Assembly (NCBI RefSeq): GCF_943181405.1
Contig: NZ_CALPBY010000001.1
Location: 682,001-746,000, forward strand
Source of the DNA: Cellulosimicrobium sp. Marseille-Q4280
Lineage (GTDB): Bacteria; Actinomycetota; Actinomycetes; Actinomycetales; Cellulomonadaceae
DNA: 64,000 nucleotides
Direction: 5' to 3'
Shown: piece by piece, positions 8,303-16,827 of the stretch
Numbering within the stretch: position 1 is the first letter of the stretch
Layout: each line of letters begins with the position of its first letter
Notes under the pieces: generated by a model
What the model saw: the letters and a program-made list of their open reading frames with translations, nothing else
Databases searched by the model: none
Told to the model about the DNA's origin: nothing
Program-made: the position numbers and the translations under genes

Positions 8303-11300
8303 GTGCCGCCCGAGGCGATCACCGACGTACCCCCGTACCTGCGCGAGGAGCTGCCCGTCCCGGTCCGGGCGGCAGACCTCCTCGAGCGGCTCACGCCCGA
8401 CGAGCGGCTGGCCCTGCTGCACCAGCACGCCCCGGCCGTCGACCGCCTCGGGCTCGCGCCGTTCCGCACCGGCACCGAGGCGCTGCACGGCGTCTCGTGG
8501 CTCGGCACGGCGACGGTCTTCCCCCAGCCCGTCGGCCTCGCGGCGACGTGGGACCCCGAGCTGCTGCGCCGCGTCGGCGAGGCCGTCGGCACCGAGGTGC
8601 GCGCCAAGCACGCGGCGGACGCGACCGTGAGCCTCAACGTGTGGGCCCCGGTCGTCAACCCCCTGCGGCACCCGCGCTGGGGCCGGAACGAGGAGGGCTT
8701 CTCCGAGGACCCGCACGTGACGGCCTGGCTCGCGAGCGCCTACGGGCGCGGCCTGCGCGGGGACCACCCGCGCGTGTGGCGGACGGTCCCGACGCTCAAG
8801 CACCTCCTCGCGTACTCGAGCGAGACCGACCGCGCCGTCACGAGCTCGCACGTCCCGCTGCGCCTCCTGCACGAGTGGGAGCTCCCGGCGTTCCGCGGCC
8901 CGCTCGCCGACGGGACGGCCGGCGCGGTCATGCCCGGGTACAACCTCACGAACGGCCGGCCCAACCACGTCGCGCGCGGTCTCCTCGACGAGATGCGCTC
9001 GTGGACCGACGGATCGATCGCCGTGGTCTCCGACGCCGCGGCGCCCACGAACCTCGTCGTCGGCGAGCGGTACTTCCCCGACCACGTCGCCTCGCACGCC
9101 GCGTCGCTGCGCGCGGGCGTGGACTCCTTCACGGACAACGACGCCGACCCGCACCTCACGCTCGAGCGCCTGCGGGTCGCGCTCGAGCAGGGGCTGATCT
9201 CGCAGGACGACGTCGACCGGGCGGCGCTGCGGGTCCTCGAGCTGCGCCTGCGCACGGGCGAGCTCGACGTCGCCGACGACCCCTGGTCCGGGGTCGGGCC
9301 GGACGCTCTCGACCTGCCGGCGCACCGGGCGCTCGCGCGCGAGGCCGTCGCGCGCTCGGTCGTCGTGCTGCGCAACGACCCTGCCGGCACCGGGGCGCCC
9401 GTGCTGCCGCTCCCGGCGGCCCCGGCGCGGGTCGCGGTCGTCGGACCGCTCGCGGACCGCGTGCTGCACGACTGGTACTCCGGGACCCCGCCGTACACGA
9501 CGTCGGTGGCCGCGGCCGTCGCCGCGCGCTACCCGGACGCCGAGGTCACGGTCGCCGACGGCTCCGACCGCGTCGCGCTGCGCTCGACCACCACGGGCGC
9601 CTACCTCGAGGTCGGCGACGACCCGGCGGTCGTCACCGCGAGCTCCGCGACCGCCGGCGCGAGCGCCCACCTGGACGTCACCGACTGGGGCGACGGCGTG
9701 CTCACGCTGCGCTCGGTCGCGACCGGTCGCCTGCTCAGCGGGGCCTCGTGGATCGTGTCGGCCGACGCCGACCGCGTGGGCGGCTGGGTCGTCCAGGAGA
9801 GCTTCCGGCGTCACCTGCACGGCGACGGCACGTGGTCCCTGCAGCACGTCGCCTCGGGACGGTGGCTGCGCGTGCAGCACGGCTCGGGCCTGCTCGTCGC
9901 GGAGGCCTCCGGGCCGGACGGGGCCGAGCGCTTCGTCTGGCGCACGGTCCGCGCGGGCCACGAGGCAGTCGCGCAGGCCGCGTGCGACGCGGACGCCGTG
10001 CTCGTCGTCGTGGGCAACGACCCGCATCTCGCGGGCCGCGAGACCGAGGACCGTCCGCACCTCGCCCTGCCGTCGGCGGCCGAGGAGGTGTGGCGCGCGG
10101 CGCGGGACGTCTCCGAGCGCGCCGCCCTCGTCGTCATGTCGAGCTACCCGTACGTCCTCGGTCCGGCGACGCACGACGCCGCCGCGGTCGTCTGGTCGTC
10201 GCACGGCGGCCAGGAGCTCGGCCCCGGGCTCGTCGACGTCCTGTCCGGCGACGCCGAGCCGTCGGGTCGCCTCGCGCAGTCGTGGCCGGCCGCCGAGGAC
10301 CAGGTCGGCCCGCTGCTCGAGTACGACGTCCAGCGTGCGGGGGCGACGTACCGGTACGCGGACCGCGAGCCGGCGTTCGCGTTCGGGCACGGCCTGACGT
10401 ACTCCCGCGTGACGTACGCGTCGGTCGGGCTCGACCGCGGCAGCGTCGACGCCCCGGCCGCCTGGTCGGCGCGCGCCGTGCCGGACGCGGGTCGGGTGGT
10501 GGCGCGCGTCGTCGTGCACAACGGCGGCGACCGCCCCGCGGAGGAGCTGGTCCAGCTCTACGCCCTCGCCCCCGCGGGCCTTCCCGTGCCCGCGCCGCGA
10601 CGCGTGCTCGTCGCGCACGCGCGCGTGCGGCTCGACGTCGGCGAGCGCCGGGAGGTGACGCTCGCCGTCGACCTCGCGCGCCTCGCGGTGTGGGACGTGA
10701 CGGCGACCCCCGCCGACGACCGGCTCGCCGACCTGCTCGCCGGCGCCGACCCCGACCTGCACGTCGGGGCGTTCCGTGTGCAGGGGGCTACCTACGTCCT
10801 CGCCGCGGGCCCGTCGAGCGCCGAGCTCCCCGTCCGCGCGACGCTCCGGGTCGACGGCGTCGACCCGGCTCCCCGTCACGGTCCGGGCCTGCGCCTCCTG
10901 GCCCACGCGTTCAGCGCGTACGACGGGGTCGTGACCGCCGAGAGGACGGCCGAGGCGGGGTGGGCCGTCGACGTGGCGCCGGGACGCCGCGACGGGTGGG
11001 TCGCGTTCGACCGGGTGGACCTCACCGGCGTGGGGACGGTCGTGCTCGACGTCGCCCGGACCGGGCCGGGTGCGGCACGCCCCGTGCAGGTCGAGGTGCG
11101 GGCGTCGGGGACGGACGACGCGTGGGTCGCGCTCGCGGTCGTCGAGCCCGGACAGGTCGCCGGGAACGACGGCGACACCCCGGTGCGCCACCGGTGGCAC
11201 GAGGTCGCGGGCGGTGTCGACGGCCCACCCGCGCGACAGGCCGACGGCCCGGCCCACGGCCGGGCCGAGGCCCACGACGTGCGCGTGGTCGTGCCCGCAG

Positions 11301-11350
11301 GCGTACGGCTCGGGGCGGTCCGCTTCGCGGGGACCGCGTCGGACGGCTGA
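8303..11350 (+). CDS. GH3 beta-glucosidase with inserted beta-trefoil-like domain and C-terminal carbohydrate-binding-like domain
   Basis: A 1015-residue family 3 glycosidase. The barrel domain has K166-H167 and the nucleophile D244 in VVSDAAAPTN. The second GH3 domain starts near residue 345 (SVVVLRNDP) and resumes near 550 (DAVLVVVGNDP). Between them, residues 423-548 form an inserted domain with three repeats of the type LRSTTTGAYLEV, LRSVATGRLLSG and LQHVASGRWLRV, as in fascin-like or beta-trefoil folds. A fibronectin-like domain follows the GHGLTYS motif, and residues 880-1015 resemble a CBM6-type beta-sandwich. No signal peptide is seen. Start is GTG at 8303 with AGGAAGGA at 8288-8295; the nearby ATG at 8298 is out of frame. 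It probably cleaves the glucan backbone after side chains are removed. Confidence 0.88.
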   Translation: MPPEAITDVPPYLREELPVPVRAADLLERLTPDERLALLHQHAPAVDRLGLAPFRTGTEALHGVSWLGTATVFPQPVGLAATWDPELLRRVGEAVGTEVRAKHAADATVSLNVWAPVVNPLRHPRWGRNEEGFSEDPHVTAWLASAYGRGLRGDHPRVWRTVPTLKHLLAYSSETDRAVTSSHVPLRLLHEWELPAFRGPLADGTAGAVMPGYNLTNGRPNHVARGLLDEMRSWTDGSIAVVSDAAAPTNLVVGERYFPDHVASHAASLRAGVDSFTDNDADPHLTLERLRVALEQGLISQDDVDRAALRVLELRLRTGELDVADDPWSGVGPDALDLPAHRALAREAVARSVVVLRNDPAGTGAPVLPLPAAPARVAVVGPLADRVLHDWYSGTPPYTTSVAAAVAARYPDAEVTVADGSDRVALRSTTTGAYLEVGDDPAVVTASSATAGASAHLDVTDWGDGVLTLRSVATGRLLSGASWIVSADADRVGGWVVQESFRRHLHGDGTWSLQHVASGRWLRVQHGSGLLVAEASGPDGAERFVWRTVRAGHEAVAQAACDADAVLVVVGNDPHLAGRETEDRPHLALPSAAEEVWRAARDVSERAALVVMSSYPYVLGPATHDAAAVVWSSHGGQELGPGLVDVLSGDAEPSGRLAQSWPAAEDQVGPLLEYDVQRAGATYRYADREPAFAFGHGLTYSRVTYASVGLDRGSVDAPAAWSARAVPDAGRVVARVVVHNGGDRPAEELVQLYALAPAGLPVPAPRRVLVAHARVRLDVGERREVTLAVDLARLAVWDVTATPADDRLADLLAGADPDLHVGAFRVQGATYVLAAGPSSAELPVRATLRVDGVDPAPRHGPGLRLLAHAFSAYDGVVTAERTAEAGWAVDVAPGRRDGWVAFDRVDLTGVGTVVLDVARTGPGAARPVQVEVRASGTDDAWVALAVVEPGQVAGNDGDTPVRHRWHEVAGGVDGPPARQADGPAHGRAEAHDVRVVVPAGVRLGAVRFAGTASDG

Positions 11351-11391
11351 GCCGCACGGCGCGACGGGCGGGACGCGCCGACGAGCAGGAC

Positions 11392-11426
11392 CGCCGGGAG
11401 GGACCGGACCGATCTCCCTCCCGGCG
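11392..11426. terminator. Bidirectional hairpin between GH3 and nagA
   Basis: A perfect 12-base stem, CGCCGGGAGGGA (11392-11403) and TCCCTCCCGGCG (11415-11426), with an 11-base loop lies in the convergent gap. There is no T-tract, which is common for actinobacterial terminators. Confidence 0.7.
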
Positions 11427-11432
11427 CGCCGG

Positions 11433-12704
11433 TCAGCGGTCCGTGACGTCCGCGCCGCCCCGCAGGACGAGCCGGACGCGCAGGTCGGCGTCGGTCACGA
11501 CGACGTCGGCCCGCCGGCCGGCGACGAGGCCACCCACGTCGTCGCGGCCGAGCACCTGCGCGGGCGTCCAGGACGCTGCGCGGACGGCGTCGACGAGCGG
11601 CACGCCCGACGCCACCGTCTCGCGCACGACGTCGAGCAGGTGGAAGGTCCCGCCCGCGATCGCCCCGCCGTCGGTGAGCCGTGCGACGCCGCCCGCGACG
11701 GTGACGTGCACCGGCCCGAGCTCGTACGCGCCGTCGGCCATCCCGGCGGCAGCCATGGCGTCGGTGACGAGCGCGACGGCGTCCGGACCCGCAGCTGCCC
11801 CGCCGTCGACGCCTGCGCCGACGAGGTCCATGACGCTGCGGGTCGTGCCGGGCGCGAGGTGCGTGCCGTCGGCGACGAGCTCGACGACCATCTCCCCGCG
11901 GGCCGCGGCCGCGAGGCACGCGGCGATCGGGCCGGGCTCGCGGTGGTGGAGCGGACGCATGCCGTTGAAGAGATGGGTCGCGGTGAGGCGCGCGGTCGGG
12001 CGCCCGGCCGCGGCGAAGGCCGCGCGGGCCGCGGCGATCGCCGCGTCGGTCTGCTCGGTGCTCGCGTCCGTGTGCCCGATGGACGGGACCGCGCCCACCT
12101 CGACGAGCGTCTCGATCACCCCGCCCGGCCCGACGACGCCCGATACCTCCGGAGCGACGGTCATCGTGCGCAGGTGACCGCGCGCGGCGGCCGCGATCGC
12201 GCGGACGAGGGCGGGGTCGCCGTCGAGCATGTCGTGCGGGTTCTGCGCGCCGCAGCGCACCACGGACAGGAACGGTCCCTCGAGGTGGATCCCCGCGAGC
12301 TCACCCGCGTCCGCGAGGTCCGCGAGCGTCGCGGCGCGCTCCAGCAGGACGTCGCGCGGCGCGGTGACGAGCGACGCGACCAGGCTCGTGGTGCCGTGGC
12401 GCAGGTGCTCCCGGGCGGCGACGCGCGCCTCGTCGGCGCTCGTGGCGTCGGGGAAGCTCGCCCCGCCGCCGCCGTGGTCGTGCAGGTCGACGAGCCCGGG
12501 CAGGATCGTGACCTCGTCCGCCGGAGCTGTCGCGGGGTACCCCGCCGCCTCTGCGTCGGCGCGCGGTCCCACCCAGGCGAGGCGCTCGCCGTCCACGACC
12601 ACGACCCCGTCGTCGAGCACCCCGTCCGGGGTGACGACACGACCGCTGAGGACGATCGGGGCCGGGTGCTCGCCGGGACGCGGCGCTGGGTGCTCGTGAG
12701 CCAT
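11433..12704 (-). CDS. nagA: N-acetylglucosamine-6-phosphate deacetylase
   Basis: A 423-residue amidohydrolase that converts GlcNAc-6-phosphate to glucosamine-6-phosphate and acetate, in the cytoplasm. Metal and substrate motifs are present in order: LVDLHDHGGGG, the metal-binding Glu in GIHLEGPFLS, His in SIGHTDAS, ATHLFNGM, and the catalytic Asp in LVTDAMAAAG. Length is slightly above the usual 380-400. ATG at 12704 is chosen because a CACAAT box lies six bases upstream on the minus strand and no Shine-Dalgarno is seen, suggesting a leaderless message. No nagB is in the window. It ends against the GH3 gene at the convergent hairpin. Confidence 0.92.
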   Translation of the reverse strand: MAHEHPAPRPGEHPAPIVLSGRVVTPDGVLDDGVVVVDGERLAWVGPRADAEAAGYPATAPADEVTILPGLVDLHDHGGGGASFPDATSADEARVAAREHLRHGTTSLVASLVTAPRDVLLERAATLADLADAGELAGIHLEGPFLSVVRCGAQNPHDMLDGDPALVRAIAAAARGHLRTMTVAPEVSGVVGPGGVIETLVEVGAVPSIGHTDASTEQTDAAIAAARAAFAAAGRPTARLTATHLFNGMRPLHHREPGPIAACLAAAARGEMVVELVADGTHLAPGTTRSVMDLVGAGVDGGAAAGPDAVALVTDAMAAAGMADGAYELGPVHVTVAGGVARLTDGGAIAGGTFHLLDVVRETVASGVPLVDAVRAASWTPAQVLGRDDVGGLVAGRRADVVVTDADLRVRLVLRGGADVTDR

Positions 12705-12751
12705 GCGGCCATTGTGGCGCACTTCGTACACCCGGCGCACAAACTCCCCGG

Positions 12752-13273
12752 TCAGGCGCCGCGAGACCGCAGGAGCCGCGCCGCACCCCGGCCGAGATGG
12801 CCCGCGAACACGCGCTGGAACGTGGGCACGGCCCACGAGATCGGGCGCAGCCACCACAGCACGGGTCTGCTGAAGACCTCGACGCGCCACCACAGGTCGC
12901 CCGCGTCGTCGCGCTCGACGGCGAAGAGCTCCTCCCCCACGAACGCGTGCCCGGGGAGCGTCCCGTAGCCGAACGCGACGCGGTCCTCGCCGCGCTCGAC
13001 CCAGACGACCTCGCAGCACTCCCGCAGCACGATCGGACCGACGCCGAGCAGCGTGGTCACCCGACCACCAGGGGCCGCGACGGGGGCGTCGGCCTCGACC
13101 CGGACCCGCGCCGCGGCGTGGACCTGCCACGCGAGGAGCTGCTCGCCCAGCCACACGAGGTCCTGCGGCGGGTGCGCACGCCGTGACAGCCGTCGACGCA
13201 CGGTGAGGTACCGGTAGCCCGCGGGGCGGTCCCCCGTGCGCGTGGCCCCGACCTCGGGGTAGGTGAACGTCAT
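12752..13273 (-). CDS. DUF1990 family protein
   Basis: A 173-residue protein of the DUF1990 family. Family hallmarks are the start TFTYPEVGATR, the middle segment VTTLLGVGPIVLRECCEVVWV and the closing GYGTLPGHAFVGEELFAVER. Its biochemical function is unknown. The ATG at 13273 overlaps the stop of the YndJ-like gene (ATGA). DUF1990 and YndJ proteins are found next to each other in several Gram-positive genomes. The stop is 47 bases before nagA, so run-through transcription into nagA is possible. Confidence 0.85.
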   Translation of the reverse strand: MTFTYPEVGATRTGDRPAGYRYLTVRRRLSRRAHPPQDLVWLGEQLLAWQVHAAARVRVEADAPVAAPGGRVTTLLGVGPIVLRECCEVVWVERGEDRVAFGYGTLPGHAFVGEELFAVERDDAGDLWWRVEVFSRPVLWWLRPISWAVPTFQRVFAGHLGRGAARLLRSRGA

Positions 13274-14271
13274 CGTGTCCTCCAGGTGTCGGCCCTCTGC
13301 CGGGCGGGACGGTCCGTCGCGCGGTCGCGGACGAGAAGTCGCAGCCCGAGCAGGCTGCACAGCACGAACCCGAGCGCGTTCGCGACCCCGTGGGTCGCGG
13401 CCATGACGTCGAGGCTCGGGTGCGGGAGGTCGAGCGCCTCGCCCGCTGCCCACCACACGGCGAGCAGCATCGAGAGCGCGACGACGACGGCGCCTCCACC
13501 GACGAGCGCACGAGCAACGGGGTCACGCCCGCCCGGGGCGAGCGACCGCACCGCGGCGAGCGACCGCACCGCGGCGAGGGCGGTGGCCCAGAGCGCGGCC
13601 GTGAGCACGAGCGCGCCCAGCAGCTCGGCGACGTCGCCGACGAAGTAGCCGACGAGCACGAGGAGCGTGCCGACGGGGACGCCCCAGGCGCCGACGACCG
13701 CACCCGCGTCGTCGGGCGCGAGGTGCGCGACCGTCCCCGCGACGAGCGCCGCGCCGAAGCCCGCGTACAGCATGTGCGGCACGGTCAGCGCGAGATAGGT
13801 GCCCGAGAAGCCGAGCAGCCCCCAGCCCGCCCTTTCCGCGACGAGCGCGCTCGCGCCCACGGCCGGTGTCGCGAGCGCGACGACCGTCGCGAGGTCGGCG
13901 CCGAGGGCAGACCACCACGCGAGCCGGTGGCCGTGCTCGTCCGACGACGCTGTCGACGCGGGCACCGGCGGGCCGCTCGGCAGCTGAGCGCGGCGCGAGG
14001 TGATCGTCCGCCGCACCGCCCCGAGCGCGACGCGGGCGGCGGCGCCGAGCAGCACGACCGTGGCGGCGGCGAACGCCGCAGCGAGCACCGCGGCAACCGG
14101 CCCGCGTGGCAGCACGAGGCTCACCGCGCCCGCGAGGCCGGCCAGCGGCCACGCGATGCTGCGCGGCGCCGGCACCGGCGGCGCACCTAGCAGCCGCAGC
14201 CCCAGCGGGAGGACCACGACCAGCCCGAGCACGACGAGCGCCGTCACCACCGCCATGCCGCCGGCGCTCAT
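13270..14271 (-). CDS. YndJ-like multi-pass membrane protein
   Basis: A 333-residue integral membrane protein with about nine hydrophobic segments. The first spans are MAVVTALVVLGLVVVLPLGL and SIAWPLAGLAGAVSLVL. The C-terminal HGVANALGFVLCSLLGLRLL resembles the end of YndJ proteins, which supports the family call together with the adjacent DUF1990 gene. Function is unknown. Both ends overlap neighbours by four bases, tetR upstream and DUF1990 downstream, so the three form one translational unit. A tandem hexapeptide SLAAVR (two copies) marks a recent 18-base duplication inside a loop. Confidence 0.75.
   Translation of the reverse strand: MSAGGMAVVTALVVLGLVVVLPLGLRLLGAPPVPAPRSIAWPLAGLAGAVSLVLPRGPVAAVLAAAFAAATVVLLGAAARVALGAVRRTITSRRAQLPSGPPVPASTASSDEHGHRLAWWSALGADLATVVALATPAVGASALVAERAGWGLLGFSGTYLALTVPHMLYAGFGAALVAGTVAHLAPDDAGAVVGAWGVPVGTLLVLVGYFVGDVAELLGALVLTAALWATALAAVRSLAAVRSLAPGGRDPVARALVGGGAVVVALSMLLAVWWAAGEALDLPHPSLDVMAATHGVANALGFVLCSLLGLRLLVRDRATDRPARQRADTWRTR
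13538..13573. repeat. 18-base tandem duplication inside the YndJ-like gene
   Basis: GCGAGCGACCGCACCGCG occurs twice head-to-tail (13538-13555 and 13556-13573). It keeps the frame and adds six residues. Confidence 0.9.
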
Positions 14272-14954
14272 GCCCGGTCACCCACGACGTCGGGGTGGAC
14301 CGACCGCACGAGGCGCAGCGCGTCGTCGACGACGCCTCGCGCAACCGGGAGCCGGGCGAGCCGGACCACGTTCCCGACGAGCCCCGACCCTCCGGCGACG
14401 AGCCGGCGCGTGCGGGCGAAGCCCGGCGAGGTGTCGTGGACCCAGAAGAGCGTGACGCCGAGCTGGGCGAGCCACAGCAGCTCGGGCAGGTCGGCCCGCA
14501 GCCGCGCCGGGACCGCCGGCTCTGCTCCGGCCACGACCTCCTCGAACAGCTCGCGCGACTGTTCGCGGGCCCCGGTCGACGCGCCCGAGAACGGGCTGGC
14601 GTCGGAGCCGGGCCGGATCGCCACGGACACGAACTCGGCGCCGAAGGCGTGGAACGGAGCGAACGCGTCGACCGACGCGCCCCAGACGCCGCGCACCCGC
14701 TCGGCGAGCGTGCCCCCGGCCGCGAGGACCGGCGCCGCGAGCGTCGCGTGCTCGCGCTGCACGTCGAGGTAGAGCTCCTGGACCAGCGCGTCCTTCGACG
14801 GGAAGTGGTAGTACGCGTTCCCAGTGCTCACGCCTGCCTCGACGGCGATCGCGCGCATCGTCGTGCGCTCGTACCCGACGTCGCGCAGCATGCGGATGGC
14901 GACCTCCCGCACGTGCGCCCGCGTGCGCTCGGACTTGGCCGTCGCACCGCTCAC
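14268..14954 (-). CDS. TetR-family transcriptional regulator
   Basis: A 228-residue TetR regulator. The N-terminal helix-turn-helix reads TTMRAIAVEAGVSTGNAYYHF at about residues 35-55. The rest is an all-helical ligand domain of unknown ligand. GTG at 14954 is chosen because the frame upstream crosses the palindrome at 14977-14988 and low-complexity DNA. The stop overlaps the YndJ-like start (ATGA), so the regulator heads its own operon. A perfect TGAACATGTTCA dyad 23 bases upstream is very likely its operator, giving autoregulated control of the membrane protein and DUF1990. Confidence 0.88.
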   Translation of the reverse strand: MSGATAKSERTRAHVREVAIRMLRDVGYERTTMRAIAVEAGVSTGNAYYHFPSKDALVQELYLDVQREHATLAAPVLAAGGTLAERVRGVWGASVDAFAPFHAFGAEFVSVAIRPGSDASPFSGASTGAREQSRELFEEVVAGAEPAVPARLRADLPELLWLAQLGVTLFWVHDTSPGFARTRRLVAGGSGLVGNVVRLARLPVARGVVDDALRLVRSVHPDVVGDRA

Positions 14955-14976
14955 CGCGCCACCCGGACCACATTTC

Positions 14977-14988
14977 TGAACATGTTCA
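14977..14988. promoter_or_regulatory. TetR operator palindrome
   Basis: TGAACATGTTCA is a perfect 12-base palindrome, AT-richer than its surroundings, just upstream of the tetR start. Similar TGAACA-type dyads are bound by several actinobacterial TetR proteins. Confidence 0.7.
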
Positions 14989-14995
14989 AAACTTA

Positions 14996-15332
14996 GCAGA
15001 CGAAGAGCGCACAGCCCCACCACGAAGGAAGAACCCACGCGATGCCGAGGCGAGGAGGACCTGTCGGGTGCCCCACGAGGACGGTCGAGGGCGAAGGTGA
15101 GAGCCGAGGCGCGACGCCAGAGGGGGATCGGTGGCGAGGGCGAGGAGCGGCGAAGGTGAGGAGCGACGAGGGCGGACGGGACGGGTCCCGGCGGGTCGTG
15201 GCGGGGCTTGCGGGGGGGGCCCGGGGAAGAAGGGTCGGGGGGGAGAACCCGCCGGGACCGCCCCCCCCCCACCACCGCCGCGACCACCACCACGACCACC
15301 CGCGACCACCCCGCCGCGGGCCGGACGACGGC
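14996..15332. other. Intergenic low-complexity G/C-run region
   Basis: This 337-base gap between tetR and nucS has no supportable gene. Between 15200 and 15330 it carries runs of eight G (15212-15219), seven G (15237-15243) and ten C (15261-15270), then CCACCACCACG-type repeats. The plus strand has the spacing expected of G-quadruplex DNA. The open frames crossing it are shadows. Confidence 0.7.
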
Positions 15333-16028
15333 TCAGAAGAGGCGCGAGTCCACGTCGTCGACGCCACGCATCGCGTCGTAGTCGAGCACGAGGCACCCGA
15401 TGCCCCGGTCCGTCGCGAGCACGCGAGCCTGGGGCTTGATCTCCTGCGCCGCGAACACACCCCGCACCGGCGCGAGCAGCGGGTCGCGGTTGAGGAGCTC
15501 GAGATAGCGGGTCAGCTGCTCGACGCCGTCGATGTCACCACGGCGCTTGATCTCCACCGCGACCGTCGCCCCCGTGGAGTCCTTCGCGAGGATGTCGACC
15601 GGGCCGATCGCCGTCGGGTACTCACGACGGACCAGGGTGTGCCCGCCCCCGAGGAGCTCGATCTGCGCGGCGAGCATCTCCTGCAGGTGGGCCTCGACGC
15701 CGTCCTTGACGAGCCCCGGGTCGACGCCGAGCTCGTGCCGGCTGTCGTGCAGCACCTCGTGGAGCTCGATCTCGAGCCGGTCGTCGCTCTTGGTGTGCTG
15801 GACGGCCCAGACCTCGCTCACCCCGCGCTCGCGCGCCTCGGGAGTGGGCTCGAGCGCCGCGAGCGAGCACGGCGGGCTCATCCAGTTCAGCGGCTTGTAC
15901 GACCCGCCGTCGGAGTGCAGGAGCACGCTCCCGTCGGCCTTGACGAGGAGCACGCGGGTCGCGAGGGGCAGGTGGGCCGACAGCCGGCCCGTGTAGCGGG
16001 CGGAGCAGCGGGCGACGACGAGGCGCAT
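15333..16028 (-). CDS. nucS: Mismatch-specific endonuclease NucS (EndoMS)
   Basis: A 231-residue NucS. It starts [16 protein letters not shown], as in actinobacterial NucS, and the C-terminal nuclease domain has D145 in GPVDILAKD and E159/K161 in [10 protein letters not shown], the PD-(D/E)XK site. The enzyme cuts both strands at mismatches and replaces MutS/MutL repair in most actinobacteria. The C-terminal tail (DSRLF) fits the clamp-binding end described for the family. The start ATG at 16028 has GGAGG about 12 bases upstream. It closes the ATP synthase cluster after DUF2550, a typical actinobacterial position. Confidence 0.95.
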   Translation of the reverse strand: MRLVVARCSARYTGRLSAHLPLATRVLLVKADGSVLLHSDGGSYKPLNWMSPPCSLAALEPTPEARERGVSEVWAVQHTKSDDRLEIELHEVLHDSRHELGVDPGLVKDGVEAHLQEMLAAQIELLGGGHTLVRREYPTAIGPVDILAKDSTGATVAVEIKRRGDIDGVEQLTRYLELLNRDPLLAPVRGVFAAQEIKPQARVLATDRGIGCLVLDYDAMRGVDDVDSRLF

Positions 16029-16071
16029 GGGGCGGCGGGTCCTCCGGGTCGGGGGGCGAGGAGGGTATCGG

Positions 16072-16491
16072 TCAGACGACGACGTCACGCCTGCCCGGTG
16101 GAGCGGCCTCGAGCCACGAGGCGAGGCCTTCGTACGCACCGCGGGACATCGTCAGCTCGAAGTCCTGGTCCTGGTAGCGGCAGCGCACGAGGTACGTGTC
16201 CGGTCGGGACTCCGCGGTCGTCAGCGGCTCCCGCCCGGTGATGAGCAGGTCGTGGCGCGACCAGGTCCGGGCGGGACGCAGGGAGAGGGACCAGCTGCGC
16301 CACCAGTCGATGCGCCCGACGCCGTAGTGCGCGATCCCGAGGGTCCACGACCCGTCGCCGCCCGCCGGACGGGCGCCGCACTCGAAGGAGCCGACGCGGT
16401 GCGAGAGCGCGCGCAGACGGAACGCTCCCAGCCCGGCCACCACCAGGACCGCGAGCAGCAGTCCGAGGGCGATCCAGGCGGGGAGCGTCAT
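16072..16491 (-). CDS. DUF2550 membrane-anchored protein
   Basis: A 139-residue protein with one N-terminal membrane span ([19 protein letters not shown]), then a small soluble domain with SFECGARP and [22 protein letters not shown]. This matches the DUF2550 family, which regularly sits directly after atpC in actinobacteria. Its role is unknown; the position suggests a link to ATP synthase or only conserved gene order. The gap to atpC is 19 bases, so it is co-transcribed with the atp operon. Confidence 0.87.
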   Translation of the reverse strand: MTLPAWIALGLLLAVLVVAGLGAFRLRALSHRVGSFECGARPAGGDGSWTLGIAHYGVGRIDWWRSWSLSLRPARTWSRHDLLITGREPLTTAESRPDTYLVRCRYQDQDFELTMSRGAYEGLASWLEAAPPGRRDVVV

Positions 16492-16510
16492 GGTCGTGCG
16501 GTCCCGGTGA

Positions 16511-16780
16511 TCAGCGGCTCGGTACGGACTCGACCGAGTCCGCCACGATCGTCACCTGGTTCGAGTCCACCGAGATGAACCCGCCCGTCACGTGGATCTC
16601 GGCGGGGGCTCCCTGTCCGCCCTTGATGCGGACCTGGCCCTCGCGCAGGACCGAGAGCAGCGGCGAGTGGTCCGCGAGGATGCCGATCTCGCCGTCCGCC
16701 GCGGGAGCGCTCACCTGCTGCGCGGTGCCCGACCAGATCTTGCGGTCTGCCGACACGAGGTCGACGTTCAGCTCTGCCAC
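16511..16780 (-). CDS. atpC: F1 ATP synthase epsilon subunit (short form)
   Basis: Epsilon subunit of the F1 central stalk, 89 residues. It contains the whole beta-sandwich (LNVDLVSADRKIWSG, then GEIGILADHSPLLSVL) but ends after VTIVADSVESVPSR. The C-terminal helical hairpin of longer epsilon subunits (about 120-135 residues), which can insert into F1 and inhibit hydrolysis, is therefore absent. Short epsilons occur in several Micrococcales. It follows atpD after a 170-base gap with a hairpin. Confidence 0.95.
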   Translation of the reverse strand: MAELNVDLVSADRKIWSGTAQQVSAPAADGEIGILADHSPLLSVLREGQVRIKGGQGAPAEIHVTGGFISVDSNQVTIVADSVESVPSR

Positions 16781-16827
16781 TGCAACTCCTCCATGCCCGG
16801 CGCTCGGTCCGGATCGGGTCCGGACAC

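Noticed and set aside
8159-11275. Minus-strand open frame of 1038 codons opposite the GH3 gene
   Set aside because: It mirrors the GH3 gene in a GC-rich genome; Arg/Gly/Val-rich sequence with no domain.
14996-15460. Several open frames across the G/C-rich gap between tetR and nucS
   Set aside because: They cross homopolymer runs and overlap nucS; no conserved sequence.
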